Shown one piece after another: positions 8,691 to 16,626 of a DNA stretch of 64,000 nt (the first letter of the stretch is position 1; each line of letters opens with the position of its first letter). The stretch is from UBA9647 sp049522195 (lineage in GTDB: Bacteria > Bacteroidota > Ignavibacteria > UBA10030). Under the pieces are notes generated by a model. The model had not been told where the DNA came from. It was given only the letters and a program-made list of their open reading frames with translations, and did no database searches. The translations under genes were made by a program, and so were the position numbers. The DNA lies in NCBI GenBank assembly GCA_049522195.1, contig JBEKOB010000003.1:42917-106916 (forward strand), in the 5' to 3' direction.

Positions 8691-9569
8691 CTATCTACGC
8701 TTTTTCTTGACCGGGTGCTGATAGACGGGGTGGACACCGTACTCGCTCGCGGCCCAGAGTGTCAGGATCGCTGTGATGCCCGCGATGCCTCGCTTCTCAT
8801 CCTGGTTTGGAAACACCAGGCCATAGGTGTCAGCGACGAAATGCAGATGATTGAGTATTTGCTTCGCCTGTGGTCGTTCGATCCAGCCGTGCCAGAGGTC
8901 GACCTGATCAACGATCATCGCTTCATGGCGGCGGAGGAATTCTCCCAGGGAAATGAATTTCTCCCGCTGAGGTGTTCGGGGCCGGCAAAGGTTCAGCAGA
9001 TCTCCGAGGTATTCGTTCCATAATCTCGCGAATCCGCGATTGCTGGGCTTCAGAAGGTATTTGGCTCTGGCGACCGAAAATCGAGCTTTCGTCTTGACAC
9101 GAAATCGCGGAATAACCGGATGAAAGTCGAGAATCGGCAGGACAGCGGTTTTATCATGATCGTCCGGCTCGTGATGGACCCACGTTTTCTTAAGCTCGCG
9201 CCACGAGAGAATCGAGAGCACAGACTTCTTCTCGCTGTCGAGGAGGATGAATTTCCCCTTTTCCTCTTTGACTGCAGTGACCCAATGGCTCCATTCGTTC
9301 ACGCAGAGCAACACAGGAATCCCGCGCCGCAGGTACGAGATGAGTTCCTGGCGTGCCTCCTCCGGATCGAAGCGCCGGGTGAATTTCATGTCGCAATTGA
9401 ACTTGTGTGCGGCTTTCGCAAGCTGAAACTCATCCGTGCCGGACCACCAGCGCGTCCCGGCGATTTCCGAGATCTTGTTTTCGTCTGCCAGAATGCCAAG
9501 CATGACCAGGGCATGCTTTAGAGCAAATGGTCCGCATTGCCACAGATTCGGCTGAGGGTAAAATCCCAT
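8691..9569 (-). CDS. C39-like papain-fold cysteine peptidase, cytoplasmic
   Basis: 292 residues. The N-terminal half is a C39-type papain fold: oxyanion Gln6 and nucleophile Cys12 in PQPNLWQCGPFALKHA, His95 in NEWSHWVTAV and Asp111 in FILLDSE. C39 domains usually cut double-glycine leaders in bacteriocin exporters, but stand-alone C39-like proteins exist whose substrate is unknown. There is no signal peptide and no transporter domain. The C-terminal 160 residues (from about FHPVIPRFRVK) match nothing I recognise. AGGGAGAG lies about 9 bases before the ATG. It converges on the phosphofructokinase. Confidence 0.75.
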   Translation of the reverse strand: MGFYPQPNLWQCGPFALKHALVMLGILADENKISEIAGTRWWSGTDEFQLAKAAHKFNCDMKFTRRFDPEEARQELISYLRRGIPVLLCVNEWSHWVTAVKEEKGKFILLDSEKKSVLSILSWRELKKTWVHHEPDDHDKTAVLPILDFHPVIPRFRVKTKARFSVARAKYLLKPSNRGFARLWNEYLGDLLNLCRPRTPQREKFISLGEFLRRHEAMIVDQVDLWHGWIERPQAKQILNHLHFVADTYGLVFPNQDEKRGIAGITAILTLWAASEYGVHPVYQHPVKKKRR

Positions 9570-9635
9570 CGAACAACTCTCCCTGCTTAAAGTGTGGGCT
9601 GAACCTACCGAAAGTTTGATGAAATTACAACAACG

Positions 9636-9899
9636 ATGAAGGCCAGTATTGCCAATAAAGACGGTTGTCTCGGTCTCGAAGTTTCAGTATCTTTTAAAAG
9701 AATGATAAACGAGGAGTATTCGGGCACCTTTCGTTGTGCCGTGTGCGGAGAGAAAAATGAGACTTTTGTCGACCTATCGGCTGGATCGATCCAGTCGTAC
9801 GTGGAAGACTGCGCAGTGTGTTGCAGACCCAATGTCCTCCATATCAGGATCGACGAGTTCACTGGCAACATCTCTCTGGAAACGGAGTTTGAGGGATAG
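9636..9899 (+). CDS. CPXCG-motif cysteine-rich small protein
   Basis: 87 residues from the first ATG. The conserved part is FRCAVCGEKNETFVD, then SIQSYVEDCAVCCRPN, the two Cys pairs of the CPXCG family (PF14255), a probable small zinc-binding protein of unknown role. Family members are usually about 60 residues and start near INEEYSG, so the internal ATG at 9702 is an equally good start. It lies 29 bases upstream of mutS on the same strand. Confidence 0.8.
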   Translation: MKASIANKDGCLGLEVSVSFKRMINEEYSGTFRCAVCGEKNETFVDLSAGSIQSYVEDCAVCCRPNVLHIRIDEFTGNISLETEFEG

Positions 9900-9928
9900 A
9901 GAACCGGCGTTCTCGTCCAACGAGGAAT

Positions 9929-12538
9929 ATGGCTACACCTTTAATGAAACAGTACCAGCAGGTTAAGGCAAAGCACCCGGACACGATTCTTCTCTTCCGC
10001 ATGGGTGACTTCTACGAGACCTTCGAAGAAGATGCAAAGACCGCCGCGCGAGTCCTTGGCATTACGCTTACCAAGCGCGGCAACGGTGCGGCAGGCGAAG
10101 TCCCTCTCGCTGGATTTCCCTACCATGCTCTTGATGCCTATCTCCCAAAACTTCTCAAAGCCGGTCACCGGGTAGCAATCTGTGAACAGCTTGAGGATCC
10201 GAAATTCGCTGTCGGAATCGTGAAACGCGATGTCATCGAAGTCGTCACGCCAGGTGTAGCATTCTCGGACAAGGTCCTCGAGCAGAAACAAAACAACTAT
10301 CTTGCCGCGGTTGCCCTTCCGTCGCCCCTCGCGCAGGGGGACGAGATGATTGGATTCGCATTCATTGATGTTTCCACCGCCGAGTTTGGGGTCACCGAAT
10401 TCCCCTTCAGAAATCTCTCCGACCAAATCAATGTTCTCCAGCCATCAGAGCTACTCGTCCAGAAACGCGATCTGGAGACGCTCGAGAGCATTCTTCGGGA
10501 CAAGTTCAAGGGATTGTACACAAAAGTGGATGATTGGATCTTCAACGGCGATTACAGTTATGAGATCCTCGTTAACCACTTCAAGACGCAGTCGCTCAAG
10601 GGCTTCGGTGTTGAGCATCTGAAAACCGGCCTGGTGGCAGCAGGGACGGTTATGCACTACTTGCAGGAGACGCAAAAAGCAAATCTGCCTCACATCAAAA
10701 AACTGACTCCGTTCGATACCAGCGACTACATGGTGCTGGATGCTTCAACGAAACGGAATCTTGAAATCACCGCTTCACTCTCCGGCCAATCGGACGGAAC
10801 GTTGTTCTCGGTCCTCGATCGAACGCAAACGGCGATGGGAGGGAGACTCCTCAAGGCGTGGATCAATCGTCCATTGAAAAAGCTGGAGCCGATTCGCCAG
10901 CGGCTCGACGCCGTGAAGGAATTGTTCGGCAACGACGGTGCAAGGGGCGATCTTCGTGAAGTGCTCGGACAGGTGGGGGATCTGGAACGGCTGGTTGCGA
11001 GAATCGCGACTGGACGAGCGAATCCGAGAGAACTGAAACAACTTGAGCGGTCACTCGCTTTTGTCCCTTTGGTGAAGCAGCATGTCGTTGACCTCCATTC
11101 CCCTGCACTCAAGGAGATGCACGAACGGTTGAATCCTCTTGATCCCCTGGTCAAATTGCTCCACGATGCCATTGAAGATGACCCGCCGCTGGCACTTGTC
11201 GAAGGGGGCGTGATTCGGAAAGGATACAATCAGGAGTTGGATGAATTTCGCACCGTCGCTTTCAGCGGGAAGGATTGGATAGCGAAGCTCCAGGCAGAGG
11301 AGCGTCGACGAACGGGAATCTCGTCGCTCAAAGTCGGCTACAACAATGTGTTTGGCTACTACATCGAGATCACGAACACGCATAAGGATAAGGTGCCGCC
11401 CGATTTCATCCGGAAACAAACGCTGACGAATGCGGAACGGTATGTTACGCCGGAGTTGAAGGAATACGAGGAAAAAGTCCTTCACGCTGAGGAAAAGATA
11501 TTGGCTCTGGAGACCAAGATTTTCAATGACATCCGTGTTGCTATTGCTGAGTATTCGACCGCGATCCTGGAGAATGCGCGCATCCTTGCGACATTTGACT
11601 GCTTCGTCTCTCTCGCGGATGTGGCAGTCGAAAACAACTACGTCTGTCCTGAGGTTGATGACTCGACACGCCTGGAGATCAAAGAGGGACGTCACCCTGT
11701 GATCGAGCGCCTGCTCCCGCCTGGTGAACGCTACACTGCGAACAACACGCTGATGGATACTGAGTCCGACCAGATCCTCATCGTCACCGGGCCGAACATG
11801 AGCGGCAAATCGAGCTATCTCCGCCAGGTGGGTTTGATTGTCCTGCTTGCGCAAATCGGTAGTTTCGTACCTGCCGCTGAAGCGCGTATTGGATTGGTGG
11901 ATCGGATTTACACAAGGGTTGGGGCGAGCGATAATATCGCTTCAGGGGAGAGCACATTTCTGGTGGAAATGCATGAAGCAGCAACGATTGTCAACACATC
12001 GACGAACCGGGGACTCATTCTGCTTGACGAGGTGGGCCGCGGAACAAGCACGTTTGATGGAATCAGCATTGCCTGGGCGTTGACCGAATACCTCCATACA
12101 CGCATCGGGGCACGAACGCTTTTTGCGACCCACTATCACGAACTGAATGAGTTGGCGGACCTTTTCCCGCGGATCAAGAATTACAAAGTTGACGTGCGGG
12201 AATATGGAGACAAGGTGCTCTTCTTACACAAAGTTGTGCCCGGGTTCGCAGATCACTCGTACGGAATACAGGTTGCCCAGATGGCAGGCCTCCCGGAGGA
12301 AGTCACGGACAGGGCCAAGAAGATTCTGAAGAACCTGGAGGAATCTGATCTGAATGTGTATTCGAGCGGAAAGCAGATCAAAGGACGTATCCCACCACCT
12401 GACATACAGATGACACTTTTCGAAATGAAAGACGAGCGCCTCCGCGAGGAGATTCGAAAGCTCGATGTCGAGAAAATGACACCGCTCGAAGCATTACAAA
12501 AGCTTGCCGAAATCAAACAGCGATTGGAACTGAAATAG
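9929..12538 (+). CDS. mutS: DNA mismatch repair protein MutS
   Basis: 869 residues, normal MutS1 length. MutS recognises mismatches and starts repair with MutL. The mismatch-reading Phe-x-Glu is in RMGDFYETFEEDA (residues 25-37), followed by the connector, lever and clamp domains. The ATPase has Walker A GPNMSGKSSYLRQ, Walker B ILLDEVGRGTSTFDG and the H-motif LFATHYHELNEL. The C-terminus carries the short MutS dimer/tetramer helix region. GAGG lies 8 bases before the ATG. Confidence 0.98.
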   Translation: MATPLMKQYQQVKAKHPDTILLFRMGDFYETFEEDAKTAARVLGITLTKRGNGAAGEVPLAGFPYHALDAYLPKLLKAGHRVAICEQLEDPKFAVGIVKRDVIEVVTPGVAFSDKVLEQKQNNYLAAVALPSPLAQGDEMIGFAFIDVSTAEFGVTEFPFRNLSDQINVLQPSELLVQKRDLETLESILRDKFKGLYTKVDDWIFNGDYSYEILVNHFKTQSLKGFGVEHLKTGLVAAGTVMHYLQETQKANLPHIKKLTPFDTSDYMVLDASTKRNLEITASLSGQSDGTLFSVLDRTQTAMGGRLLKAWINRPLKKLEPIRQRLDAVKELFGNDGARGDLREVLGQVGDLERLVARIATGRANPRELKQLERSLAFVPLVKQHVVDLHSPALKEMHERLNPLDPLVKLLHDAIEDDPPLALVEGGVIRKGYNQELDEFRTVAFSGKDWIAKLQAEERRRTGISSLKVGYNNVFGYYIEITNTHKDKVPPDFIRKQTLTNAERYVTPELKEYEEKVLHAEEKILALETKIFNDIRVAIAEYSTAILENARILATFDCFVSLADVAVENNYVCPEVDDSTRLEIKEGRHPVIERLLPPGERYTANNTLMDTESDQILIVTGPNMSGKSSYLRQVGLIVLLAQIGSFVPAAEARIGLVDRIYTRVGASDNIASGESTFLVEMHEAATIVNTSTNRGLILLDEVGRGTSTFDGISIAWALTEYLHTRIGARTLFATHYHELNELADLFPRIKNYKVDVREYGDKVLFLHKVVPGFADHSYGIQVAQMAGLPEEVTDRAKKILKNLEESDLNVYSSGKQIKGRIPPPDIQMTLFEMKDERLREEIRKLDVEKMTPLEALQKLAEIKQRLELK

Positions 12539-12612
12539 CTTCACCACGAACCTGGTGGCAGGCGAGCATCAGCCGTCGCTTCCCAGACCATAGAAATACA
12601 AAGAAGGAGTCA

Positions 12613-13212
12613 ATGGCCGACCGACAGCACCTGGAACTTCGCAACCACAATCTTACACATCTTCCCGTTCTCAAGATCGATCCCGTCGTTTTCGAAGCCA
12701 AGTTTACTCATGGATGTTCGATGCAAAACTGCAACGCTTCGTGTTGTCAGGGAGGGGTCATGCTCGATGTGAAAGAGCGGGATAACATACTTCGTCACGT
12801 GGATCTCATCCGAGCGCACATGGAGCCAGACCAGGTACACGATCCCGGCGCGTGGTTTGATAATGAGGAGGAGGTTGACTCGGACTATCCGTCGGGAAGG
12901 GGAGTCGGGACTCAGACCACTGACCGGGGTTGCGTGTTCCTGAAAAAAGACGGGCGGTGTGTCCTTCAGACGGCGGCGATGGAGGAAGGTCTTCCGAAGC
13001 AGGCTCTGAAACCGTTTTTCTGTTTTGCCTTTCCCGTTACCATCGACGCTGGCGTGCTGACCATTGATGATCCCGATTTCACAAATCGTCCTGAGTGTTG
13101 CAGCATGATTCCTGGAGGAACCACGTCCGTGCTGGAGATTTGTCGGGAGGAATTCGAATTTGTCCTGGGGAGCGAAGGGGCGAAGGCTCTGCGCGCCCTG
13201 CAAAAGAAGTAA
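12613..13212 (+). CDS. Cysteine-cluster protein (YkgJ/DUF3109-like)
   Basis: 199 residues. The N-terminal HGCSMQNCNASCCQGG cluster (residues 36-51) and later Cys residues in GCVFLKKDGRCVLQ, FFCFAFP and PECCSM give the spaced Cys pattern of the zinc/iron-chelating YkgJ and DUF3109 families. AAAGAAGGAG lies just before the ATG at 12613. The function is unknown. A second, more typical DUF3109 protein is at 58797-59369; the two share only the cysteine pattern. Confidence 0.72.
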   Translation: MADRQHLELRNHNLTHLPVLKIDPVVFEAKFTHGCSMQNCNASCCQGGVMLDVKERDNILRHVDLIRAHMEPDQVHDPGAWFDNEEEVDSDYPSGRGVGTQTTDRGCVFLKKDGRCVLQTAAMEEGLPKQALKPFFCFAFPVTIDAGVLTIDDPDFTNRPECCSMIPGGTTSVLEICREEFEFVLGSEGAKALRALQKK

Positions 13213-13324
13213 TGCTGCCTGTATTGTCTTTTACCTCCGCTGTTTCCATCTCTTTTGGTCACCTCACTGATACCTGCCGGACGTCGCTACCCATCGAGTG
13301 GACGATAATGGTGTGGAAATAGAA

Positions 13325-13354
13325 AACCCTGGCAGTGTAAGTACTGCCAGGGTT
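13325..13354 (-). terminator. Intrinsic terminator of the broken reverse gene
   Basis: Perfect 12-base-pair stem AACCCTGGCAGT / ACTGCCAGGGTT with a 6-base loop (GTAAGT). On the reverse strand it ends in GGGTTTTCT. It lies 30 bases after the final stop of the reverse-strand pseudogene and could also stop read-through from the forward gene ending at 13212. Confidence 0.8.
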
Positions 13355-13383
13355 TCTCTGTTTCAGTATGGAATTGATTTTTC

Positions 13384-13746
13384 TTACTTCACGGTGAAAT
13401 CGCATGTAGCTACCGTCTTGGTCGCGGCAGTGAGGATGCCAGTAGTGTGAAAGCTGCCTGTCTAAGTCCACGGGAAGGAGGAAAGCATGATATGTCCGTA
13501 GCTCCGAGGATCCGGGTACGGAATGCTTTGCACTGCAGTATATGAGCCGTTGACCGACTTTCCGATCTTGATCGTCACAGCTGGACCGGCCTTATCATCC
13601 TCGGTTTGGAGTCTCCAAGAGATCAAGAGGTTGGGAGTGGTTGTGAACCTGGTTGTCTCTGCGGCAAGTTGTAAGAGGTTGGACGCGCTGAGCCCTAGCA
13701 CAAATATCAGTTTGTCTGAGAACTGGGTGCCCTTCTCAAGCTGCAT
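13384..13746 (-). pseudogene. Small hypothetical protein interrupted by an in-frame TAG
   Basis: From the ATG at 13746 the frame gives 94 residues (MQLEKGTQFSDKLIFVLG at the start, ending SSFPWT), then a TAG at 13462-13464. The same frame continues for 25 protein-like residues (TGSFHTTGILTAATKTVATC, then DFTVK) to a TAA at 13384-13386, and a strong terminator follows. The continuity across the TAG suggests a point-mutated gene, a sequencing error or stop-codon read-through. The frame is also open for 14 codons upstream of the ATG. I recognise no family; the composition is Thr/Ser-rich, like an extracellular or phage-structural protein. Confidence 0.5.
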
Positions 13747-13839
13747 CGGCCCGATGTGTGAGGGTAGCTGTTTTTCGATTTCTTCCCTTTACGCACTTCT
13801 TATATGGACGAACACAGATTCATAAACAACGGCGGTCCC

Positions 13840-14054
13840 GTTTCCCATTGATTGAAGGGGCCCATCGGAAACATGATGACATGATGGCAATGGTCACAGA
13901 AGAAGATTTCTCTTGACAAAAGAGTCTTGGGAGATTATATTGGAAACGTAGAATACGGCAATAGTTTCCAAAATACAAAATGACGAAGACAGATATAGTG
14001 GTTGATATCAAGTAACACCCCGATCTAGAAACGCATAATACTAATATAGTTTCC
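13840..14054. promoter_or_regulatory. Cluster of GTTTCC/GGAAAC half-sites, candidate TetR operators
   Basis: Five copies of the same 6-mer on either strand: GTTTCC 13840-13845, GGAAAC 13867-13872, GGAAAC 13942-13947, GTTTCC 13964-13969 and GTTTCC 14049-14054. The middle pair extends to the inverted repeat TTGGAAAC (13940-13947) / GTTTCCAA (13964-13971), which begins at the -10 box of the promoter and would cover the start of transcription. This is the expected place for a repressor, most simply the TetR protein encoded next. Confidence 0.6.
13913..13941 (+). promoter_or_regulatory. Sigma70-like promoter of the tetR-efflux operon
   Basis: TTGACA at 13913-13918, a 17-base spacer and TATATT at 13936-13941, upstream of tetR (ATG 14068). 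This gives a 5' leader of about 120 bases. The -10 box abuts the GGAAAC inverted repeat. Confidence 0.65.
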
Positions 14055-14067
14055 ATATACTCAAACA

Positions 14068-14694
14068 ATGACCGCTGATCTTGACGTGAGAGAGAGAGTG
14101 CTTGAACACGCCCGGGATGAGTTCCTCTCCCGCGGGTTCAGCAAGGTTACGCTCGACGAGATCGCATCAGACCTCGGGATCAGCAAGAAGACTCTCTACA
14201 AATTCTATCCGAGCAAGGAGGAGCTTTTGCGGGCCTCCTTGCATGCGATGATGCGCTCTGCTGGGTGGGAGCTGGAGCGCATCAGTTCTTCCGACAAGCC
14301 CTTCGCCGAGAAACTGGCCGAGGCAATGGTGACGATGGGGAAGTACGTCAGCCAGTTTCGAAGAGAAGGGCTTGCAGATATTCAACGCAACGCGCCGTCC
14401 ATCTGGAAAGAACTCGACAAGTTCCGCGAAGAACACATCGTGAGTAGGCTCGTTTCCATGATTGTCCAGGCACGTAGAGAGAACATCTTTCGTCCTGAGG
14501 TGAATGAGCAGGTGTTGATTCGCATGCTGGTCAGTTCCATCCAGGGGGTCATTAATCCTCAGGTGCTCACGCAGCACTCCTTTTCAGCTCAAGAAGCGGC
14601 GCAGAGCATCCTTAAAGTTCTCTTCGAGGGAGCGCTGACCGACGCTGCAAGGGAAGAATTCCACGCATTTGACAAACCAACTGAATTCGTCTAG
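14068..14694 (+). CDS. TetR/AcrR-family transcriptional regulator
   Basis: 208 residues. The N-terminal helix-turn-helix (residues about 10-55) is typical: RVLEHARDEFLSRGFSKVTL, then DEIASDLGISKKTLYKFYPS and KEELLRA. The C-terminal ligand domain is variable, as usual. It is the first gene of an export operon, with the next gene 18 bases downstream, so it probably controls that operon and itself. In E. coli the matching regulator of ybhGFSR is CecR (YbiH). Confidence 0.93.
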   Translation: MTADLDVRERVLEHARDEFLSRGFSKVTLDEIASDLGISKKTLYKFYPSKEELLRASLHAMMRSAGWELERISSSDKPFAEKLAEAMVTMGKYVSQFRREGLADIQRNAPSIWKELDKFREEHIVSRLVSMIVQARRENIFRPEVNEQVLIRMLVSSIQGVINPQVLTQHSFSAQEAAQSILKVLFEGALTDAAREEFHAFDKPTEFV

Positions 14695-14712
14695 TCTACA
14701 ACGAAGGACATT

Positions 14713-15666
14713 ATGAAAACGAAATCCATTTTCCTGGTTCTGGGCTTTGTGCTCTGGGGATGCGGGAACGGCAACAAGGGAGCAATTGAAGCAAGCGGCA
14801 CACTGGAAGCCACTGAAGTCAAGGTCGGTGCGAAAGTGCCCGGTCAGATCGAGACCATCCGAGTGCAGGAGGGGAGCGAAGTGAAGGCCGGTGATACGCT
14901 TGTGATCCTTGATCGCTCAACACTCGCACTTCAGTGGAAGCAGGCGCAGGCGGGTTTCGAGGTGGCCGATGCGCAATACAAGCTTCTGCTGAATGGTGCC
15001 CGATCGGAGGACCTGCAGCTTGGTGAAGAGTCGCTCCGGCAGGCGGAGGCATCATTCAAGAACGCGAATGACGATTACGCGCGAATGAAACAGCTGCTTG
15101 CCACGAAAACCGTGACACAGAAGCAGTATGATGATGCGGAGTCCCGCTTCACCATCGCGAAGGCACAGCTCAATTCCGCTGAGCAGAGCCTGGGAAAGCT
15201 GCGCAAGTTTGCACGCCCTGAGGATCTGGTTGCAGCAAAAGCCCGCGCGGGTCAGGCGAAGGCCACAGCCGATCTTCTGATGAAACAACTCACCGATGCC
15301 GTGATTGTCGCGCCTGTGTCCGGCACTGTTACGCACAAGCCTTTTGAAGAAGGGGAGCTCATCAGCATAGGTTCTGTAGTCGCTACGATCTCGCGTCTCG
15401 ATAAAATGGATCTTATGATCTATGTCAACGAATCAGAGCTTGGCAAAGTCAAACTCGGCGGATCAGCAGACGTTTCCATCGATACGTATCCTCAGAAGAC
15501 GTTTCCCGGGAAGGTTATCTATATCTCGCCGATTGCTGAGTTCACTCCGAAAAACGTACAAACGAAAGAAGACAGGACGAAGTTGGTGTACGGCGTGAAG
15601 CTGGAGGTCGAGAACCACGAGCGGGCACTGAAGTCGGGTATGCCAGCTGATGCCATTGTTCGTTAA
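14713..15666 (+). CDS. HlyD-family periplasmic adaptor (YbhG-like), lipoprotein
   Basis: 317 residues. It links the inner-membrane pump with the TolC channel. The signal sequence ends in a lipobox-like VLWGC (Cys17), suggesting a lipid anchor. A first biotinyl-lipoyl half (KVGAKVPGQIETIRVQEGSE) is followed by a long coiled-coil hairpin (about residues 75-185), the second lipoyl half (DAVIVAPVSGTVTHKPFEEG) and a beta-barrel domain (LMIYVNESELGKV). SD-like GAAGGA lies 7 bases before the ATG. Confidence 0.93.
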   Translation: MKTKSIFLVLGFVLWGCGNGNKGAIEASGTLEATEVKVGAKVPGQIETIRVQEGSEVKAGDTLVILDRSTLALQWKQAQAGFEVADAQYKLLLNGARSEDLQLGEESLRQAEASFKNANDDYARMKQLLATKTVTQKQYDDAESRFTIAKAQLNSAEQSLGKLRKFARPEDLVAAKARAGQAKATADLLMKQLTDAVIVAPVSGTVTHKPFEEGELISIGSVVATISRLDKMDLMIYVNESELGKVKLGGSADVSIDTYPQKTFPGKVIYISPIAEFTPKNVQTKEDRTKLVYGVKLEVENHERALKSGMPADAIVR

Positions 15667-15678
15667 TCGGAATCAGGT

Positions 15679-16626
15679 ATGAGCACCATCGAACTACAGT
15701 CAGTCAGCAAGTCATTCGGGATCCACCGCGCGGTCGACTCGATCTCCATGAAAGTAGAGAAGGGTGAGATGTTCGCTCTCGTGGGTCCGGATGGAGCCGG
15801 CAAGACGACAACGATCAGAATGCTCTGCGGAATTGTTCCGCCGGATGAAGGAGAGCTCTTCGTCTGCGGCTTCAATGTCCGGCGCCAACCCGGCGAGGTG
15901 AAGAATCGGATTGGCTACCTTTCCCAGAAATTCAGCCTGTATGGTGACCTGACGGTAGACGAGAATATTGAATTCTTCGCCGAGATTCATCGTGTCCATG
16001 ACTATCGGAAGCGCCGCGAAAAGCTGCTCGAGTTCACCCGGCTGACTCCGTTCCGGACTCGATTTGCCGAGAACCTCTCCGGGGGGATGAAACAGAAACT
16101 CGCCCTTGCGTGCACGCTGATCCACACACCGGAAGTGATTTTTCTCGATGAGCCGACCGCCGGCGTCGATCCTGTTTCAAGGCGTGATTTCTGGAAGATC
16201 CTGTCAAATCTCCTCAAGACAGGGATTACGATCCTCATGACAACCCCGTATTTGGACGAAGCCGAGCGCTGTAGCCGCGTCGCCATGATGAATGAGGGAC
16301 GGATCCTCGTTGCCGATACGCCTCAAAATCTCAAAGGGATCATGAGAGGAACTCTTCTGGAACTGGTGTGCAACGACATCCGGAAAGCGGCATCGCTCCT
16401 CAAATCCGAGAAACTCGCGATGGAAGTGCAGGCGTTTGGGGACAGACTCAATGTGGTCGTGGAAGATGAAAAGAAGGGGTTGCGCAGGCTTCTGGATGTT
16501 CTAAAGAAAAACTCTGTCGAGGTCCTTGATCACAGAATGATCTCGCCGTCATTGGAAAACGTGTTCATCTCGCTCCTTTCTGAGCGAAACAGAAAACAGG
16601 AATTTGTGGAAGGCTCGGAAGTATGA
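15679..16626 (+). CDS. ABC transporter ATPase, YbhF N-half-like
   Basis: 315 residues. Walker A is VGPDGAGKTTTIRML; the PDGAGKTT form is typical of the first half of YbhF. The signature is LSGGMKQKLAL and Walker B is VIFLDEPTAGVDP. The switch region reads MTTPYLDEAERC, so the usual H-loop His (THYLDEAE) is replaced by Pro. This ATPase site is therefore probably impaired, and the protein should pair with the second ATPase at 17966-18907, which keeps the His. The last 4 bases overlap the TolC gene (ATGA). Confidence 0.92.
   Translation: MSTIELQSVSKSFGIHRAVDSISMKVEKGEMFALVGPDGAGKTTTIRMLCGIVPPDEGELFVCGFNVRRQPGEVKNRIGYLSQKFSLYGDLTVDENIEFFAEIHRVHDYRKRREKLLEFTRLTPFRTRFAENLSGGMKQKLALACTLIHTPEVIFLDEPTAGVDPVSRRDFWKILSNLLKTGITILMTTPYLDEAERCSRVAMMNEGRILVADTPQNLKGIMRGTLLELVCNDIRKAASLLKSEKLAMEVQAFGDRLNVVVEDEKKGLRRLLDVLKKNSVEVLDHRMISPSLENVFISLLSERNRKQEFVEGSEV

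Larger units (their letters stand above)
13213..14067. other. Long stretch without an intact gene
   Basis: 855 bases between the Cys-cluster gene and tetR. It holds a reverse-strand broken gene with its own terminator (13325-13746), then an AT-rich control region for tetR with a sigma70-like promoter and repeated GTTTCC half-sites. Between 13747 and 13839 I see nothing interpretable. Confidence 0.7.

Noticed and set aside
11051..11854. 267-codon reverse frame within mutS
   Set aside because: Antisense to the conserved core of mutS, no recognisable motif.
13820..14068. 82-codon reverse frame before tetR
   Set aside because: Covers the promoter/operator region; low-complexity hydrophobic and Cys-rich translation, no SD.
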